Source: Saliterribacillus persicus (lineage in GTDB: Bacteria; Bacillota; Bacilli; Bacillales; Amphibacillaceae). Taken from it: a stretch of 64,000 bases of DNA. The DNA lies in assembly GCF_003337485.1 (NCBI RefSeq), contig NZ_QPJJ01000005.1, positions 167,872-231,871 of the forward strand. The letters run 5' to 3'. The translations under genes and the position numbers were made by a program. Positions 26,283-35,337 of the stretch are shown here, piece after piece (positions within the stretch are counted from its first letter, which is position 1; the number at the start of each line of letters is the position of its first letter). A model generated the notes under the pieces. It saw nothing but the letters and a program-made list of their open reading frames with translations, made no database searches and had not been told where the DNA came from.

Positions 26283-28875
26283 CTTGTATTACTTCTTCTT
26301 TTAATAATACGGGCCCTATTAAGCCAGACTTTTTTTTGAGTTTATCCATTTTATTAGCAGCATTATTTGTCACAATAATTCTAAGCTTATTTTCACTTTT
26401 TTGAAGCAGATTTTTATTAAAAATAAGCTGATAAGGTGCCCACATCTTCACCCCTACAGATACCTCATTTAAATATACCTCTGCTATTTCAACGCATTCT
26501 CCTAGGTCAATTATTAGCCTTCTGGAATTAGGAGAATGGGTTATACTAAAGGTTGCATTATACTCCATGGAGCCAGAATATTCTTTAAAGCCATCCCAGT
26601 TGACCCAGTCTGAAAGAATTGTTAAATCTTCATAGACGACTTTGTCTTGGCAACTTACTCTCCATGGTCCGCTTATTTCTTTAAGGTTTTGCCATAGTGT
26701 TTTTTGACTCTTCGGATTATCGATAGCTGCTTGAGTATTGATAGACTTATTGGGATCTATGTTTAAAATAATTGAACTTCGTCGTTCTAATTGGACTGGA
26801 ATTTCTCCTATTAATTGAGCATCCTTACTCCTACCTGCTATCTTTGCATTAGGCAAAGATTGGATTTCTCCTGACCAGGCATCCCATTTCGATACCTTTC
26901 CCGGTATATTATTTATAATGTTACCTGTAAATCCCTCTTCTCCTTCATTTACTATAAGGTGAAAATAGCTACTTTCTTTTAAAACTGTTGAGATTCTAAT
27001 GTTTGATGCATATTTATTAAAATGCAATCTAGGACTAGTATCTTCTTTCAGTAACTTATTCACTTCCTCTAGTAAACTATTATCTGAGAAGAATATTCCT
27101 CCAAAGTAGTTAACAATCTCAGTATTATCTGACATTAAATGCCCGCCATTTTTAGTCCATATTAAAAGCTTGCTCTTTACTCCTTTCGAAATATCACTTA
27201 ATGCTATATCCTCTAAAACTAAGACACTATAACGTTGATTAGCAATTTCTAAAAAGCTATCATTTATCATGACCTGATCAGCTTCAATTAAATCTGCTTC
27301 CAAATAATTAAATTCTACTTGATTTTGAAAAAATAGTTTTGCGCTTTTCCATGTCAGATAATCTCTCTTTGCATAGATGGCAACACTAGCTTGATTCACA
27401 CTATCTGTCATCAGCCAACTTAATCTTTTCATGTATGTGCTGAAGTATGTATAATATGGCCACCACGTATTATTCGGTCCAACATCTGGAGGACGTTCAT
27501 GGCTTCTTATTTTCCCATTTATCGAATAATAAAAGGCGTGTGGACTATATAAATTCACACCTCGAACAGCCAGCCAATCAATATACCACTTCATATCATC
27601 AGCTGTCAAATTCCAATTATTATCAATTCCACACACACCCAATACCTCATTGAGATTTCTCCTTCTCCTGCGATGTCTAGCTGCATCGGAACTACATTTT
27701 GCTGCTGTGGAGTGTTCACCTTCTATCCCCTTATTATATTCTGGAGCAACCCATCGCCAAACCACATCTTGACCTGGAATATGAAAAGAATCCAATAATC
27801 CAATGTCATCACTCTCTGCAGGATGACCTGTTAAAGCCAAATTATTTTTTTCACACCATTCGCTTAATGTCTGATAATAAACCCGCTTCATACGCTCCTT
27901 TATCATCCTGTTATACCGTACTTTCACAGAATTAACCTCTTCATTTTCATCAATAAATAATCCTAATAAATCCTTCAATTCATGATCATTTGCAAGAAAT
28001 TCATCCAATAACCCTTCTGTCCAAGGAATGACGTCAGCACGAGGATTTCGACCAAGTATATTAGGTTCATCAGTAAACATAGCCGTAATAGTTGAACCAA
28101 AATATTCTCCAACTTCTGCTTTATATTTTTCATGAGTATGCCGTATAAATGATTGAACAGCTTGTGGATTGAGTAAATCTGCTGATTGCGGGGCATCTTT
28201 TTCCCCATCGTCTTGCCCAGAATGAATACCTCGAATTGTCCCCCTCGAATATGTTTCCACACAAGCGATAACATCCCATGACTCCGAATCTATATTTTGT
28301 TTAAAAAACGCTTCCCAACTTGTTTCATCTATTTTAATATGACTTCTACTCTCAATTTTTAATTCTGTTACAATTGGGACACTTAATGGATATAAACAGG
28401 TAACAGAGTCTAAATTAACTTCGGTTTCTTTCCCTTGATTAGCAAAATATAAAGCTACTAACTTCTCTCCTTCGTCCAAAGGAAGAGTCAAATTATTCGA
28501 ATGAAAAACTGTGGCAGAGATCTTGGTCATATAGAGGCCCCTACTTGCAAAAGCAGGATTTTCTTTTACAACCTCCCCATTTGCAGACCCTGACGGATAC
28601 ATCCCTTCATCATATAAAATTACTTTCATCTTTAGTCTAGCGGCTTCTTTGATAGCAAATTTTACATAGTGCATAAAAGACTTTGATAAATAGGGAGTAT
28701 TCTTAGGAATTCCCATTCGAGGATGTAAGACAAATCCATTAACTCCTTTATCATCAAAGTCATGAATTTGTTGTTTTAATTCTTCTTCATTTAATTGATC
28801 ATTCCAAAACCAAAATGGCATTGGAGTAAATTCTTTGTCAGGATTTAAAAATGCTTCTTCCATTTGTGAGTACAT
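26260..28875 (-). CDS. GH106-like glycoside hydrolase (probable alpha-L-rhamnosidase)
   Basis: 871 residues without signal peptide. N-terminal PFWFWNDQL, GFVLHPRMG and ILYDEGMYPSG are typical of the Glyco_hydro_106 group, which forms a TIM barrel (about 15-470). The central part has TDEPNILG and HRRRRRNLNEV, and a C-terminal galactose-binding jelly roll (about 745-860) ends in LGECVEIAEVYLNEVSVG. GH106 enzymes remove rhamnose from pectin fragments; specificity here is inferred from the YesL, YesT and LplABC-like neighbours. GGGGG precedes the ATG at a good distance. Second enzyme of the operon, overlapping the next gene. Confidence 0.82.
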   Translation of the reverse strand: MYSQMEEAFLNPDKEFTPMPFWFWNDQLNEEELKQQIHDFDDKGVNGFVLHPRMGIPKNTPYLSKSFMHYVKFAIKEAARLKMKVILYDEGMYPSGSANGEVVKENPAFASRGLYMTKISATVFHSNNLTLPLDEGEKLVALYFANQGKETEVNLDSVTCLYPLSVPIVTELKIESRSHIKIDETSWEAFFKQNIDSESWDVIACVETYSRGTIRGIHSGQDDGEKDAPQSADLLNPQAVQSFIRHTHEKYKAEVGEYFGSTITAMFTDEPNILGRNPRADVIPWTEGLLDEFLANDHELKDLLGLFIDENEEVNSVKVRYNRMIKERMKRVYYQTLSEWCEKNNLALTGHPAESDDIGLLDSFHIPGQDVVWRWVAPEYNKGIEGEHSTAAKCSSDAARHRRRRRNLNEVLGVCGIDNNWNLTADDMKWYIDWLAVRGVNLYSPHAFYYSINGKIRSHERPPDVGPNNTWWPYYTYFSTYMKRLSWLMTDSVNQASVAIYAKRDYLTWKSAKLFFQNQVEFNYLEADLIEADQVMINDSFLEIANQRYSVLVLEDIALSDISKGVKSKLLIWTKNGGHLMSDNTEIVNYFGGIFFSDNSLLEEVNKLLKEDTSPRLHFNKYASNIRISTVLKESSYFHLIVNEGEEGFTGNIINNIPGKVSKWDAWSGEIQSLPNAKIAGRSKDAQLIGEIPVQLERRSSIILNIDPNKSINTQAAIDNPKSQKTLWQNLKEISGPWRVSCQDKVVYEDLTILSDWVNWDGFKEYSGSMEYNATFSITHSPNSRRLIIDLGECVEIAEVYLNEVSVGVKMWAPYQLIFNKNLLQKSENKLRIIVTNNAANKMDKLKKKSGLIGPVLLKEEVIQGGEKRAR

Positions 28876-28907
28876 CCTATTTCCCCCTGAAATTAAATTC
28901 TGCCAAT

Positions 28908-31247
28908 TTATGAGGATTTACTTTTTCTAAATTGGCTTGGTGGTACACCAACTTCTTTTTTGAAAATTCGGTTGAAATAACTATGTCGATAACCTACTTT
29001 CTCTGCAATCTCATTAATTTTCAAATCAGAGTTTAATAATAATTCTTTTGCTTTATTAATTCGTATATCAGTTAAATAATCAATAAAATTAATTCCTAAT
29101 ATTTTTTTGAAGGCCTTACTTAATGTATATGATGTTGTGTTCGAAATATCTGCACAATTATCTAAGGAGATATCCTCCATGTAATTTTCATGAAGATATA
29201 AAGTAACCTTATCTACTAGTTTCTTCATTTCAATATTCATACTATTTTCTACTAATTCCACATATGGCTTAATTACTTCATCAATTAGAAATCGAATGAT
29301 CCATTCTCTTTCTCTGATTTGAGATAATTCATGATACATATCCCGTTCCTTATACAGTGTGTGAGGATCTATTCCGGAATGCAATATTTCATGCTGAATA
29401 CTTGAAAATAACTGAATTATACTAATATGAATGTTCATTTCTTTATTATCTTTATCTATTAAATCATTGAAAAAACGACGTATCAGTGCCTCTGACTCAT
29501 TTATTTTCCCTCTTCTTAAGGATTGAATAATTTCTTTCTCTAACTCAAAAGGATAGACCCAATTACTGTTCTTGTCTTGTGCTTCGATGTCAGATAAATG
29601 TATAATTTGATTTTGATTATCAAATTCACGATATCTTTTGCCACGTCCAACCTCTTCGAACAATGAAGCAACCTGCTTAACCTCCGAGACTGCAGGACTT
29701 ATTGTAATTGTCGCTTTCAATAGAAAAATTTCATTTATAAGCCGTGTCAGTCTTTCTGAAAATGTATATAAATTATAGGATAGACTCTCGTCCTCCTTCG
29801 GAAATAGTAAAAACATACCTGCAGACAAATCATAATAGTTCAAAACCGAGTACTGATCAAAAAATTCCTCTCCCAAGTCATCCATGATATTAGCAATGGC
29901 AAAAGTAAGAAGTGATTCATCTTTTTCAAGACTTAAATTAGTTTCATAGATACCCGTTAATTGAACATCAATTAATTGAAACTGATGTTCTTCTACCTTC
30001 CAACCATAATTCTCCATTCGTTTTCTTAGATCTTCTTCACTATGGTCATAAAGATATCCTTTTGTGAGCTGCGTTAGAAAGTTTTGTCTTAATTGTGGCA
30101 TTTGTTTTGCTAAGCGGCTTTGTAAATGTTCTCGCTCATCAGTTAATGCTGTAAAGTGATTTCGAATCATTTCAAATTCATCCACTTGTTTCTTTTTAAT
30201 AAATACTGAGGACCTGTCTGTTTCATTTGCAAATGTTGAAATTAGTTTTTTTACTGGTCGATAAAGTTTATTCGACGCAAACCACGTCATGATAAACGCA
30301 ATTAATATTAACGAGAAGCTAGCTATTAAAATAACTTTTGAAATCGTAACAATTGGTGAAGTAATCGATGATATAGGCGCAACTGAAATATACGTCCAAT
30401 TTGAATCGATTCTTCCAAATGTGCCATAAGAAATAGAATACGTTTCATTTTCCCACTCTAACTGAAAAACTTGATCTTCAGATTCTGCTGTCAATAATTT
30501 CTCACTAATTGCTTGTTCAAAGGAAGCATCCTTTTCATTGGCCGCTAGAATTATTTCTTTTTCATCATTTAACAAATATGTACTTCCCTCACTATAAGGA
30601 GTTAGCGTTTGCAATAATTGTGCAACCTTGTATTTGTCGAGAGAAACAATAATTGATCCAAAAGGCTTGTTACTTACACCAGGAATATGGTGGGTAAGTG
30701 TTATTTCATTTTCATACTTACTATATGCTTCAAATAAATCGGGTTGCTTCCATGTAACATTTTGATTTCTGTCTAATAATGATTTATAAGCTCTTTGCAG
30801 GTTAGTATCATTTAAGTAAGAAAGGTATGGATTAAATAATACTGGTTTATTTCGATCTACAAAAAGTTCCACATCTTCGATTAATGGATGGCTTCCTTGC
30901 AATATCATCAATTTTTGTTTAATTTCTCTTGTATCCTGAAAATTCACCACAAAGTCCATTTCCATGATATTTGAATTAAAACTCGGTTCAAAAGCCCAAT
31001 AAGATAGGGACTCCTCTAAATAATTAAATTGGTCATCTATATTTTTTGCTCTATCATCGATCTCTTTTCGGTGAATATCTCTTAATTCCGCTTCCGTTGA
31101 TGATAATCCAAACCAATAAATACCTACTCCAGAAATAACTCCAGGAATAGATGCTATAAGTAAAATTAGTAAAAAGCTCCTTCTGAAATATTGACTAGTC
31201 CAACTATTACTAATCCATTCTTTCCATTCCCCTATTTTTCGCTTCAT
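28908..31247 (-). CDS. Membrane-bound AraC-family regulator (YtdP-like) with Cache sensor domain
   Basis: 779 residues. TM1 (about 24-46), an extracellular sensor region (about 50-290), TM2 (about 297-318), a long cytosolic linker and a C-terminal AraC/XylS DNA-binding domain (about 680-777) with the two helix-turn-helix parts (ISLDNCADISNTTSYTLSKAF and INEIAEKVGYRHSYFNRIFKK). Same architecture and size as B. subtilis YtdP, which sits beside the ytcPQ/yteP importer genes. It presumably senses an oligosaccharide, directly or through the binding protein, and activates the importer and hydrolases. A partial cre match lies about 50 bp upstream. Confidence 0.87.
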   Translation of the reverse strand: MKRKIGEWKEWISNSWTSQYFRRSFLLILLIASIPGVISGVGIYWFGLSSTEAELRDIHRKEIDDRAKNIDDQFNYLEESLSYWAFEPSFNSNIMEMDFVVNFQDTREIKQKLMILQGSHPLIEDVELFVDRNKPVLFNPYLSYLNDTNLQRAYKSLLDRNQNVTWKQPDLFEAYSKYENEITLTHHIPGVSNKPFGSIIVSLDKYKVAQLLQTLTPYSEGSTYLLNDEKEIILAANEKDASFEQAISEKLLTAESEDQVFQLEWENETYSISYGTFGRIDSNWTYISVAPISSITSPIVTISKVILIASFSLILIAFIMTWFASNKLYRPVKKLISTFANETDRSSVFIKKKQVDEFEMIRNHFTALTDEREHLQSRLAKQMPQLRQNFLTQLTKGYLYDHSEEDLRKRMENYGWKVEEHQFQLIDVQLTGIYETNLSLEKDESLLTFAIANIMDDLGEEFFDQYSVLNYYDLSAGMFLLFPKEDESLSYNLYTFSERLTRLINEIFLLKATITISPAVSEVKQVASLFEEVGRGKRYREFDNQNQIIHLSDIEAQDKNSNWVYPFELEKEIIQSLRRGKINESEALIRRFFNDLIDKDNKEMNIHISIIQLFSSIQHEILHSGIDPHTLYKERDMYHELSQIREREWIIRFLIDEVIKPYVELVENSMNIEMKKLVDKVTLYLHENYMEDISLDNCADISNTTSYTLSKAFKKILGINFIDYLTDIRINKAKELLLNSDLKINEIAEKVGYRHSYFNRIFKKEVGVPPSQFRKSKSS

Positions 31248-31295
31248 CTATTCACTCACCCTTTTATTTACAAGTAAAATACATAATACCATAAA

Positions 31296-31309
31296 TGTAA
31301 ACGCATTCT
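31296..31309 (+). promoter_or_regulatory. Possible cre site in front of the AraC regulator
   Basis: TGTAAACGCATTCT keeps the central CG and most of the TGWAANCGNTNWCA pattern but misses two positions. It lies 49 bp upstream of the regulator start. Weak on its own; supported by the strong cre at the head of the cluster. Confidence 0.3.
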
Positions 31310-31393
31310 TTTTCTGTTATTTTATCATAATTCAAAAGGGCTTACGCTATAATTTTATTCTTCCCAACTACTAATATGCTGTTAAAATGCACA

Positions 31394-32269
31394 TTAACCT
31401 TTCACTGACCCTAATAGAATTCCTTTGGCAAAATGCTTTTGCAAAAACGGATAAAAAACTAGGATAGGTAAAGTTGCTACAACAACTACAGCTAACTTCA
31501 ACGATTCTTCTGGTGGTTCAGATAGCATGGTATCCATTTCACCAAAATCTACATTAGCAACCATCATAAGCTGCTGTAATAACAATTGCACAGGCCATTT
31601 TGCACTATCGCTAATATAGAGAAGCGCATTAAAGAAATCATTCCAATAAAAAACTGCGTAGAAAAGTGTAAATGTTGCAATAACTGGCTTAGAGAGTGGA
31701 ATAACAATTTTCCAAAAAACTCCCATATCGGAACAACCATCTATTTTGGCTGCTTCCTCTAATTCTGTAGGTAAATTCTGAAAAAAACTTTTCACGATAA
31801 TTAAATAAAATGGATTAATCGCAACTGGTAATATCAATGCCCATAACGAATCGATTAAACCTAAATTTCGGACAACCATATAAGTTGGAATCATGCCACC
31901 ATTAAAAACCATGGTGAACACAACTAAATTAAGAATAATTCCTCTTCCTAATAAGTTATGACGTGATAAAGGGTAAGCCATTGTTAGGGTCAAAAGCAGA
32001 CTAACAATCGTACCAAGTATAGTGACAAAAATAGAAATCCCAATACTTCGAATAAAGGTAGTGGTAGAAAATATATAACGATAAGCATCTAACGTAATGG
32101 TTTCTGGAATTAGAAAGAATGGACGTGACGCTATTTCTGCTTCTGTTGCGAACGAGCCTGCAATAACATATAAAAATGGTACTAACGTTACTAACCCCAT
32201 CACTATTAATAAAATATGATTAAAGACATCAAAAACTCTTCCTGCTGGTGTATTATGCATTTTATGCAT
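31394..32269 (-). CDS. Carbohydrate ABC permease, LplC/YtcP type
   Basis: 291 residues, six hydrophobic segments. The cytosolic EAA loop reads EEAAKIDGCSDMGVFWKIVIPLSKP, which contacts the shared ATPase (MsmX in B. subtilis). AAGGAGG stands 8 bases before the ATG. Partner of the adjacent LplB-type permease and of the large binding protein; together they form an oligosaccharide importer. No ATPase gene is in the cluster, as in other MsmX-dependent systems. Confidence 0.93.
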   Translation of the reverse strand: MHKMHNTPAGRVFDVFNHILLIVMGLVTLVPFLYVIAGSFATEAEIASRPFFLIPETITLDAYRYIFSTTTFIRSIGISIFVTILGTIVSLLLTLTMAYPLSRHNLLGRGIILNLVVFTMVFNGGMIPTYMVVRNLGLIDSLWALILPVAINPFYLIIVKSFFQNLPTELEEAAKIDGCSDMGVFWKIVIPLSKPVIATFTLFYAVFYWNDFFNALLYISDSAKWPVQLLLQQLMMVANVDFGEMDTMLSEPPEESLKLAVVVVATLPILVFYPFLQKHFAKGILLGSVKG

Positions 32270-32329
32270 GACTTAGAACCTCCTTGTTATCATACCAGTG
32301 GTTATTTTTATAAATAAGTAAGCAACAAG

Positions 32330-33289
32330 TTAAAATAACCCCGTTTGCCCCATTTTCTTCGCTACATAGTCGGCTCCATAGATTAAGATTATTCCAACTA
32401 CTGCTTTAAACAAGCCAACTGCGGTACTGTAACTAAAAGCTCCTTGTGTTATCCCTACAAAGTAAACATACGTATCAAATACATCTGCAACACTTCTATT
32501 TAAAGAATTAGTCATTAGATATATTTGTTGGAAGCCTTGATCCAAAAAATTCCCTAATCTTAAAATTAATAAAATTACAATGGTACTTCTAAGAGCTGGT
32601 AATGTTACGTGCCACATGCGACGGAAACGCCCTGCCCCATCAATAATGGCAGCTTCATACTGCTCTGCGCTAACACTAGCTAAAGCAGCAAGAAAAATAA
32701 CAGTACCCCATCCAGTTTCTTTCCATATGACTTGCCCGATAATCATGGGTCTAAACCAATCAGGACTAGATAAAAATGAAATCTTTTCTCCTGTAAAGTA
32801 TTCAACAACTGCGTTTACTGCTCCCCCACTAGTAGTAAGGAATACATAACTAATACTCGCAATAATTACCCAAGACATGAAATGTGGTACATAAACCAAT
32901 GTTTGAATAGTGCGTTTAAATAATTGCATGCGGACTTCATTTAATAGCAATGCAACAATTATTGGTGCTGGAAAGAAAAAGATAATATCATAAAAAGCTA
33001 ATATTAACGTGTTTCTTAGGAGTCGGAAAAAATCAGGATTTTGGAAGAAATATTGAAAATGGTCAAAGCCTACCCAATCACTTTCCCAAAAACCCAGAAA
33101 CGGAGAGTAATCCTGAAACGCCATTAGCACCCCCCACATTGGAAGATATTTAAATAGTGCAAAGTAGAGAATACCTGGTATTAATAAGACATAAAGCCAT
33201 TTATCACGAATAAAAATTTGCGTTTTTGTAAGCCTACTTCCTGATTGGTTTTTCGATTTTTTATTTTTTCTTATGCTTAGCTGTGTCAC
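32330..33289 (-). CDS. Carbohydrate ABC permease, LplB/YteP type
   Basis: 319 residues from a GTG at 33289, which has GGGGGAA before it; the frame upstream of that is non-hydrophobic and lacks a Shine-Dalgarno. Six hydrophobic segments after a basic N-terminus (RKNKKSKNQ). EAA loop YEAAIIDGAGRFRRMWHVTLPALR. Lies between the binding-protein gene (hairpin in the gap) and the LplC-type permease. Confidence 0.93.
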   Translation of the reverse strand: MTQLSIRKNKKSKNQSGSRLTKTQIFIRDKWLYVLLIPGILYFALFKYLPMWGVLMAFQDYSPFLGFWESDWVGFDHFQYFFQNPDFFRLLRNTLILAFYDIIFFFPAPIIVALLLNEVRMQLFKRTIQTLVYVPHFMSWVIIASISYVFLTTSGGAVNAVVEYFTGEKISFLSSPDWFRPMIIGQVIWKETGWGTVIFLAALASVSAEQYEAAIIDGAGRFRRMWHVTLPALRSTIVILLILRLGNFLDQGFQQIYLMTNSLNRSVADVFDTYVYFVGITQGAFSYSTAVGLFKAVVGIILIYGADYVAKKMGQTGLF

Positions 33290-33327
33290 TTGATTCCCCC
33301 CTATGTATTTATTAACTTTACAATAAA

Positions 33328-33366
33328 GCCAAGGCAAGTACTCCAATAGACTTCACTTGCCTTGGC
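33328..33366 (-). terminator. Intercistronic hairpin after the binding-protein gene
   Basis: GCCAAGGCAAGT and ACTTGCCTTGGC form a perfect 12-bp stem with a 15-nt loop, followed only by TTTATT. It lies between the solute-binding protein stop and the permease start, where partial termination or 3'-end protection would raise binding-protein mRNA over the permeases. Confidence 0.75.
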
Positions 33367-33378
33367 ATTAGATAGCTA

Positions 33379-34902
33379 TTAGTTAGCTTCTTGATACAAT
33401 TGATTAATTTCTTCAATATACTCTTTTCCACCTGAATTCATCCATAATTCTTCTGCTTCTTCTAAACCACTTTCATCAATTTGACCAACAATATACTGAA
33501 TTCTTGCATCTTCAATAATATTGTCTAACTGTTCACCTTGACGTCCATATATTTCAGAGACTAATGGTTCAGCTGGATTTGCTACAACTATATCTTCATT
33601 TTCAGTCTGAATTTGACGTTCTTTTTCTTTCAACTCTGTAACTGGTTTTTCTAAATAACGATTTTCAGGAACAAAGGTTAGTAGTTGGTTTAAATCTTCA
33701 TACTCATATACCAATTTTTGATCTTCTGTTGGAACATACTCACCGTCTTCAATCTCATAGTGCGTTCCTTCTACCCCGTTATATGCCAAACGTTGCCCTT
33801 TTTCACTACTTAATTTGTCTATAAAATCAAGCACACGATGTAGTTCTTCTTCGGTTTCTACACTTCCTTTTGAGATAGCAAACATCATACTATAACCAGT
33901 AGTTGGTAGGTTAAATAATCCATTAGGTCCTTCAACAGAACCAAATATGTCCACACTTCCCTCTAATTCAGGGTCAGCTTTAACCATATTATTCAAATTT
34001 CTTGTTGCTGCATCTGCCACATCCACGACAGTTCCTGCTTCACCTTTTACAAAAGAATCATGCCATTTAGCTGGATCCATGACAGCAAAGTCTTCGTTTA
34101 CTAATCCTTCATCATACATCCTTTTGAAATAATCTAATGCTTCCTTATATTCCGGTGCTTGAAAATGTGGATATAATTCGTTATTTTCATCGATGCCCCA
34201 TTTATTTGGCACCCCGAACCAAGTTTGCATAATATTCCACGGTCCTGGATATTCAGATACAACTTGCCCAATTGTGTCATCTTTTCCATTACCATCAGGA
34301 TCATCGTGTGTGAAAGCATGCATCACATCGTAAAATTCTTCTGTGGTTGTTGGCATTTCCATACCAAGGTTTTCTAACCAATCTTTTCTAATGCTCGTAG
34401 CCATACGTCCAAGTGGACGAGCTCGATAAATAGAATAAATTTTACCATCAATTGAAATATTGTTTTTAACGATATCATTCATTTGACTTAAATTTTCATA
34501 ATCTTCAATGTGATCCGTTAAATCCCAAAACGCACCATCTCCTACTGCATTAATAAAACTAGGAGTTTTTCCTGTTAAAATAATATCTGGCAAGTCTCCA
34601 GATGCCAACGTTATGTTAAACCTTTCCTCATAATTACTATTAGGTACAAATGTAATGTCCATATTTGTATTGGTATATTCTTCGATGGCTTGCCAAGCAG
34701 GACTATCAGACGTAGGTGGTTCAGGTGTAAAGGCTGTTGTCATAATAGATAAATCGTAAGCTTCGTCACTTCCTGAGGATTCACCATTTTCCTCCCCTGA
34801 ATTTTCTGAACCAGCTTCTTCTTCATTACAAGCTACAAGAAATAAAGTTAGTAATAAGGTAAATAATAATGCAGCTAAACTCTTTGACTTATTTTTCATC
34901 AT
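33379..34902 (-). CDS. Lipoprotein solute-binding protein of an LplABC/YtcQ-type oligosaccharide importer
   Basis: 507 residues from ATGATG at 34902, behind AAAGGGGAG; the longer frame to 34989 starts with a non-signal stretch. Lipoprotein signal: KNKSKSL, a hydrophobic core and LVACNEEE with the lipidated Cys. An acidic Ser/Glu/Gly linker follows, then a type-1 extracellular binding fold of the YtcQ/LplA size class (about 500 residues). It should deliver pectin-derived oligosaccharides. First gene of the cluster, with a near-perfect cre about 110 bp upstream. Confidence 0.92.
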   Translation of the reverse strand: MMKNKSKSLAALLFTLLLTLFLVACNEEEAGSENSGEENGESSGSDEAYDLSIMTTAFTPEPPTSDSPAWQAIEEYTNTNMDITFVPNSNYEERFNITLASGDLPDIILTGKTPSFINAVGDGAFWDLTDHIEDYENLSQMNDIVKNNISIDGKIYSIYRARPLGRMATSIRKDWLENLGMEMPTTTEEFYDVMHAFTHDDPDGNGKDDTIGQVVSEYPGPWNIMQTWFGVPNKWGIDENNELYPHFQAPEYKEALDYFKRMYDEGLVNEDFAVMDPAKWHDSFVKGEAGTVVDVADAATRNLNNMVKADPELEGSVDIFGSVEGPNGLFNLPTTGYSMMFAISKGSVETEEELHRVLDFIDKLSSEKGQRLAYNGVEGTHYEIEDGEYVPTEDQKLVYEYEDLNQLLTFVPENRYLEKPVTELKEKERQIQTENEDIVVANPAEPLVSEIYGRQGEQLDNIIEDARIQYIVGQIDESGLEEAEELWMNSGGKEYIEEINQLYQEAN

Positions 34903-35011
34903 ATAATCTTTCTCCCCTTTTTGAATTATGATTGCAAAACACTTCACACTATGTTTTCTTTCCTCCTTTTCTATTTGATTACGAAACAAAAATCGTTGCG
35001 TTAACCAAAAT

Positions 35012-35025
35012 ATAAAGCGCTTTCA
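35012..35025 (-). promoter_or_regulatory. cre site for CcpA ahead of the glycan-import cluster
   Basis: TGAAAGCGCTTTAT (minus strand) matches the CcpA operator TGAAARCGCTTTCA at 12 of 14 positions, including the whole palindromic core. About 110 bp upstream of the binding-protein start, so glucose-type repression of the importer is expected. Confidence 0.75.
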
Positions 35026-35303
35026 ATTTGCTGGCAATATTCATTTTTTGTCCAAATATTTTCTCGTGTTTAAATCCCTTTATATCAGTCTTCAAACCAT
35101 TATAATATCACTTTTTTTCTTCTTTATCACTTTCTTGCACATTCGTATTTTTAGTTATCTCGAATCAACAAAGAAAGAAACTAGTGAGTATAAAGTTAGT
35201 TTCTTATTTTTGCAACCTATTCATAAACTAATAAAATTTAAATACTCTAAACAAACTTAGTTTTCAAGAAAATAATGTAATCTAATAGAATAAAAGAAAA
35301 AGC
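35026..35303. other. Intergenic region, no supported gene
   Basis: AT-rich gap between the cluster promoter and the next terminator. A plus-strand frame of 70 codons (35048-35260) lacks a ribosome binding site and has a Phe/Leu-heavy translation as expected from random AT-rich DNA. Nothing else seen. Confidence 0.55.
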
Positions 35304-35337
35304 TGCACCCAAAATGAAATTTCTCATTCAGGTGCAG
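35304..35337 (-). terminator. Terminator overlapping the end of the HATPase gene
   Basis: CTGCACC and GGTGCAG plus inner pairs AATGA/TCATT make a stem followed by TTTTTC on the minus strand. The last codons (ACT GCA CCT GAA TGA) form one arm, so coding sequence and terminator overlap. Confidence 0.7.

Noticed and set aside
35048..35260. 70-codon hydrophobic frame
   Set aside because: Starts without a ribosome binding site in an AT-rich promoter region; Phe/Leu content is expected from T-rich DNA.
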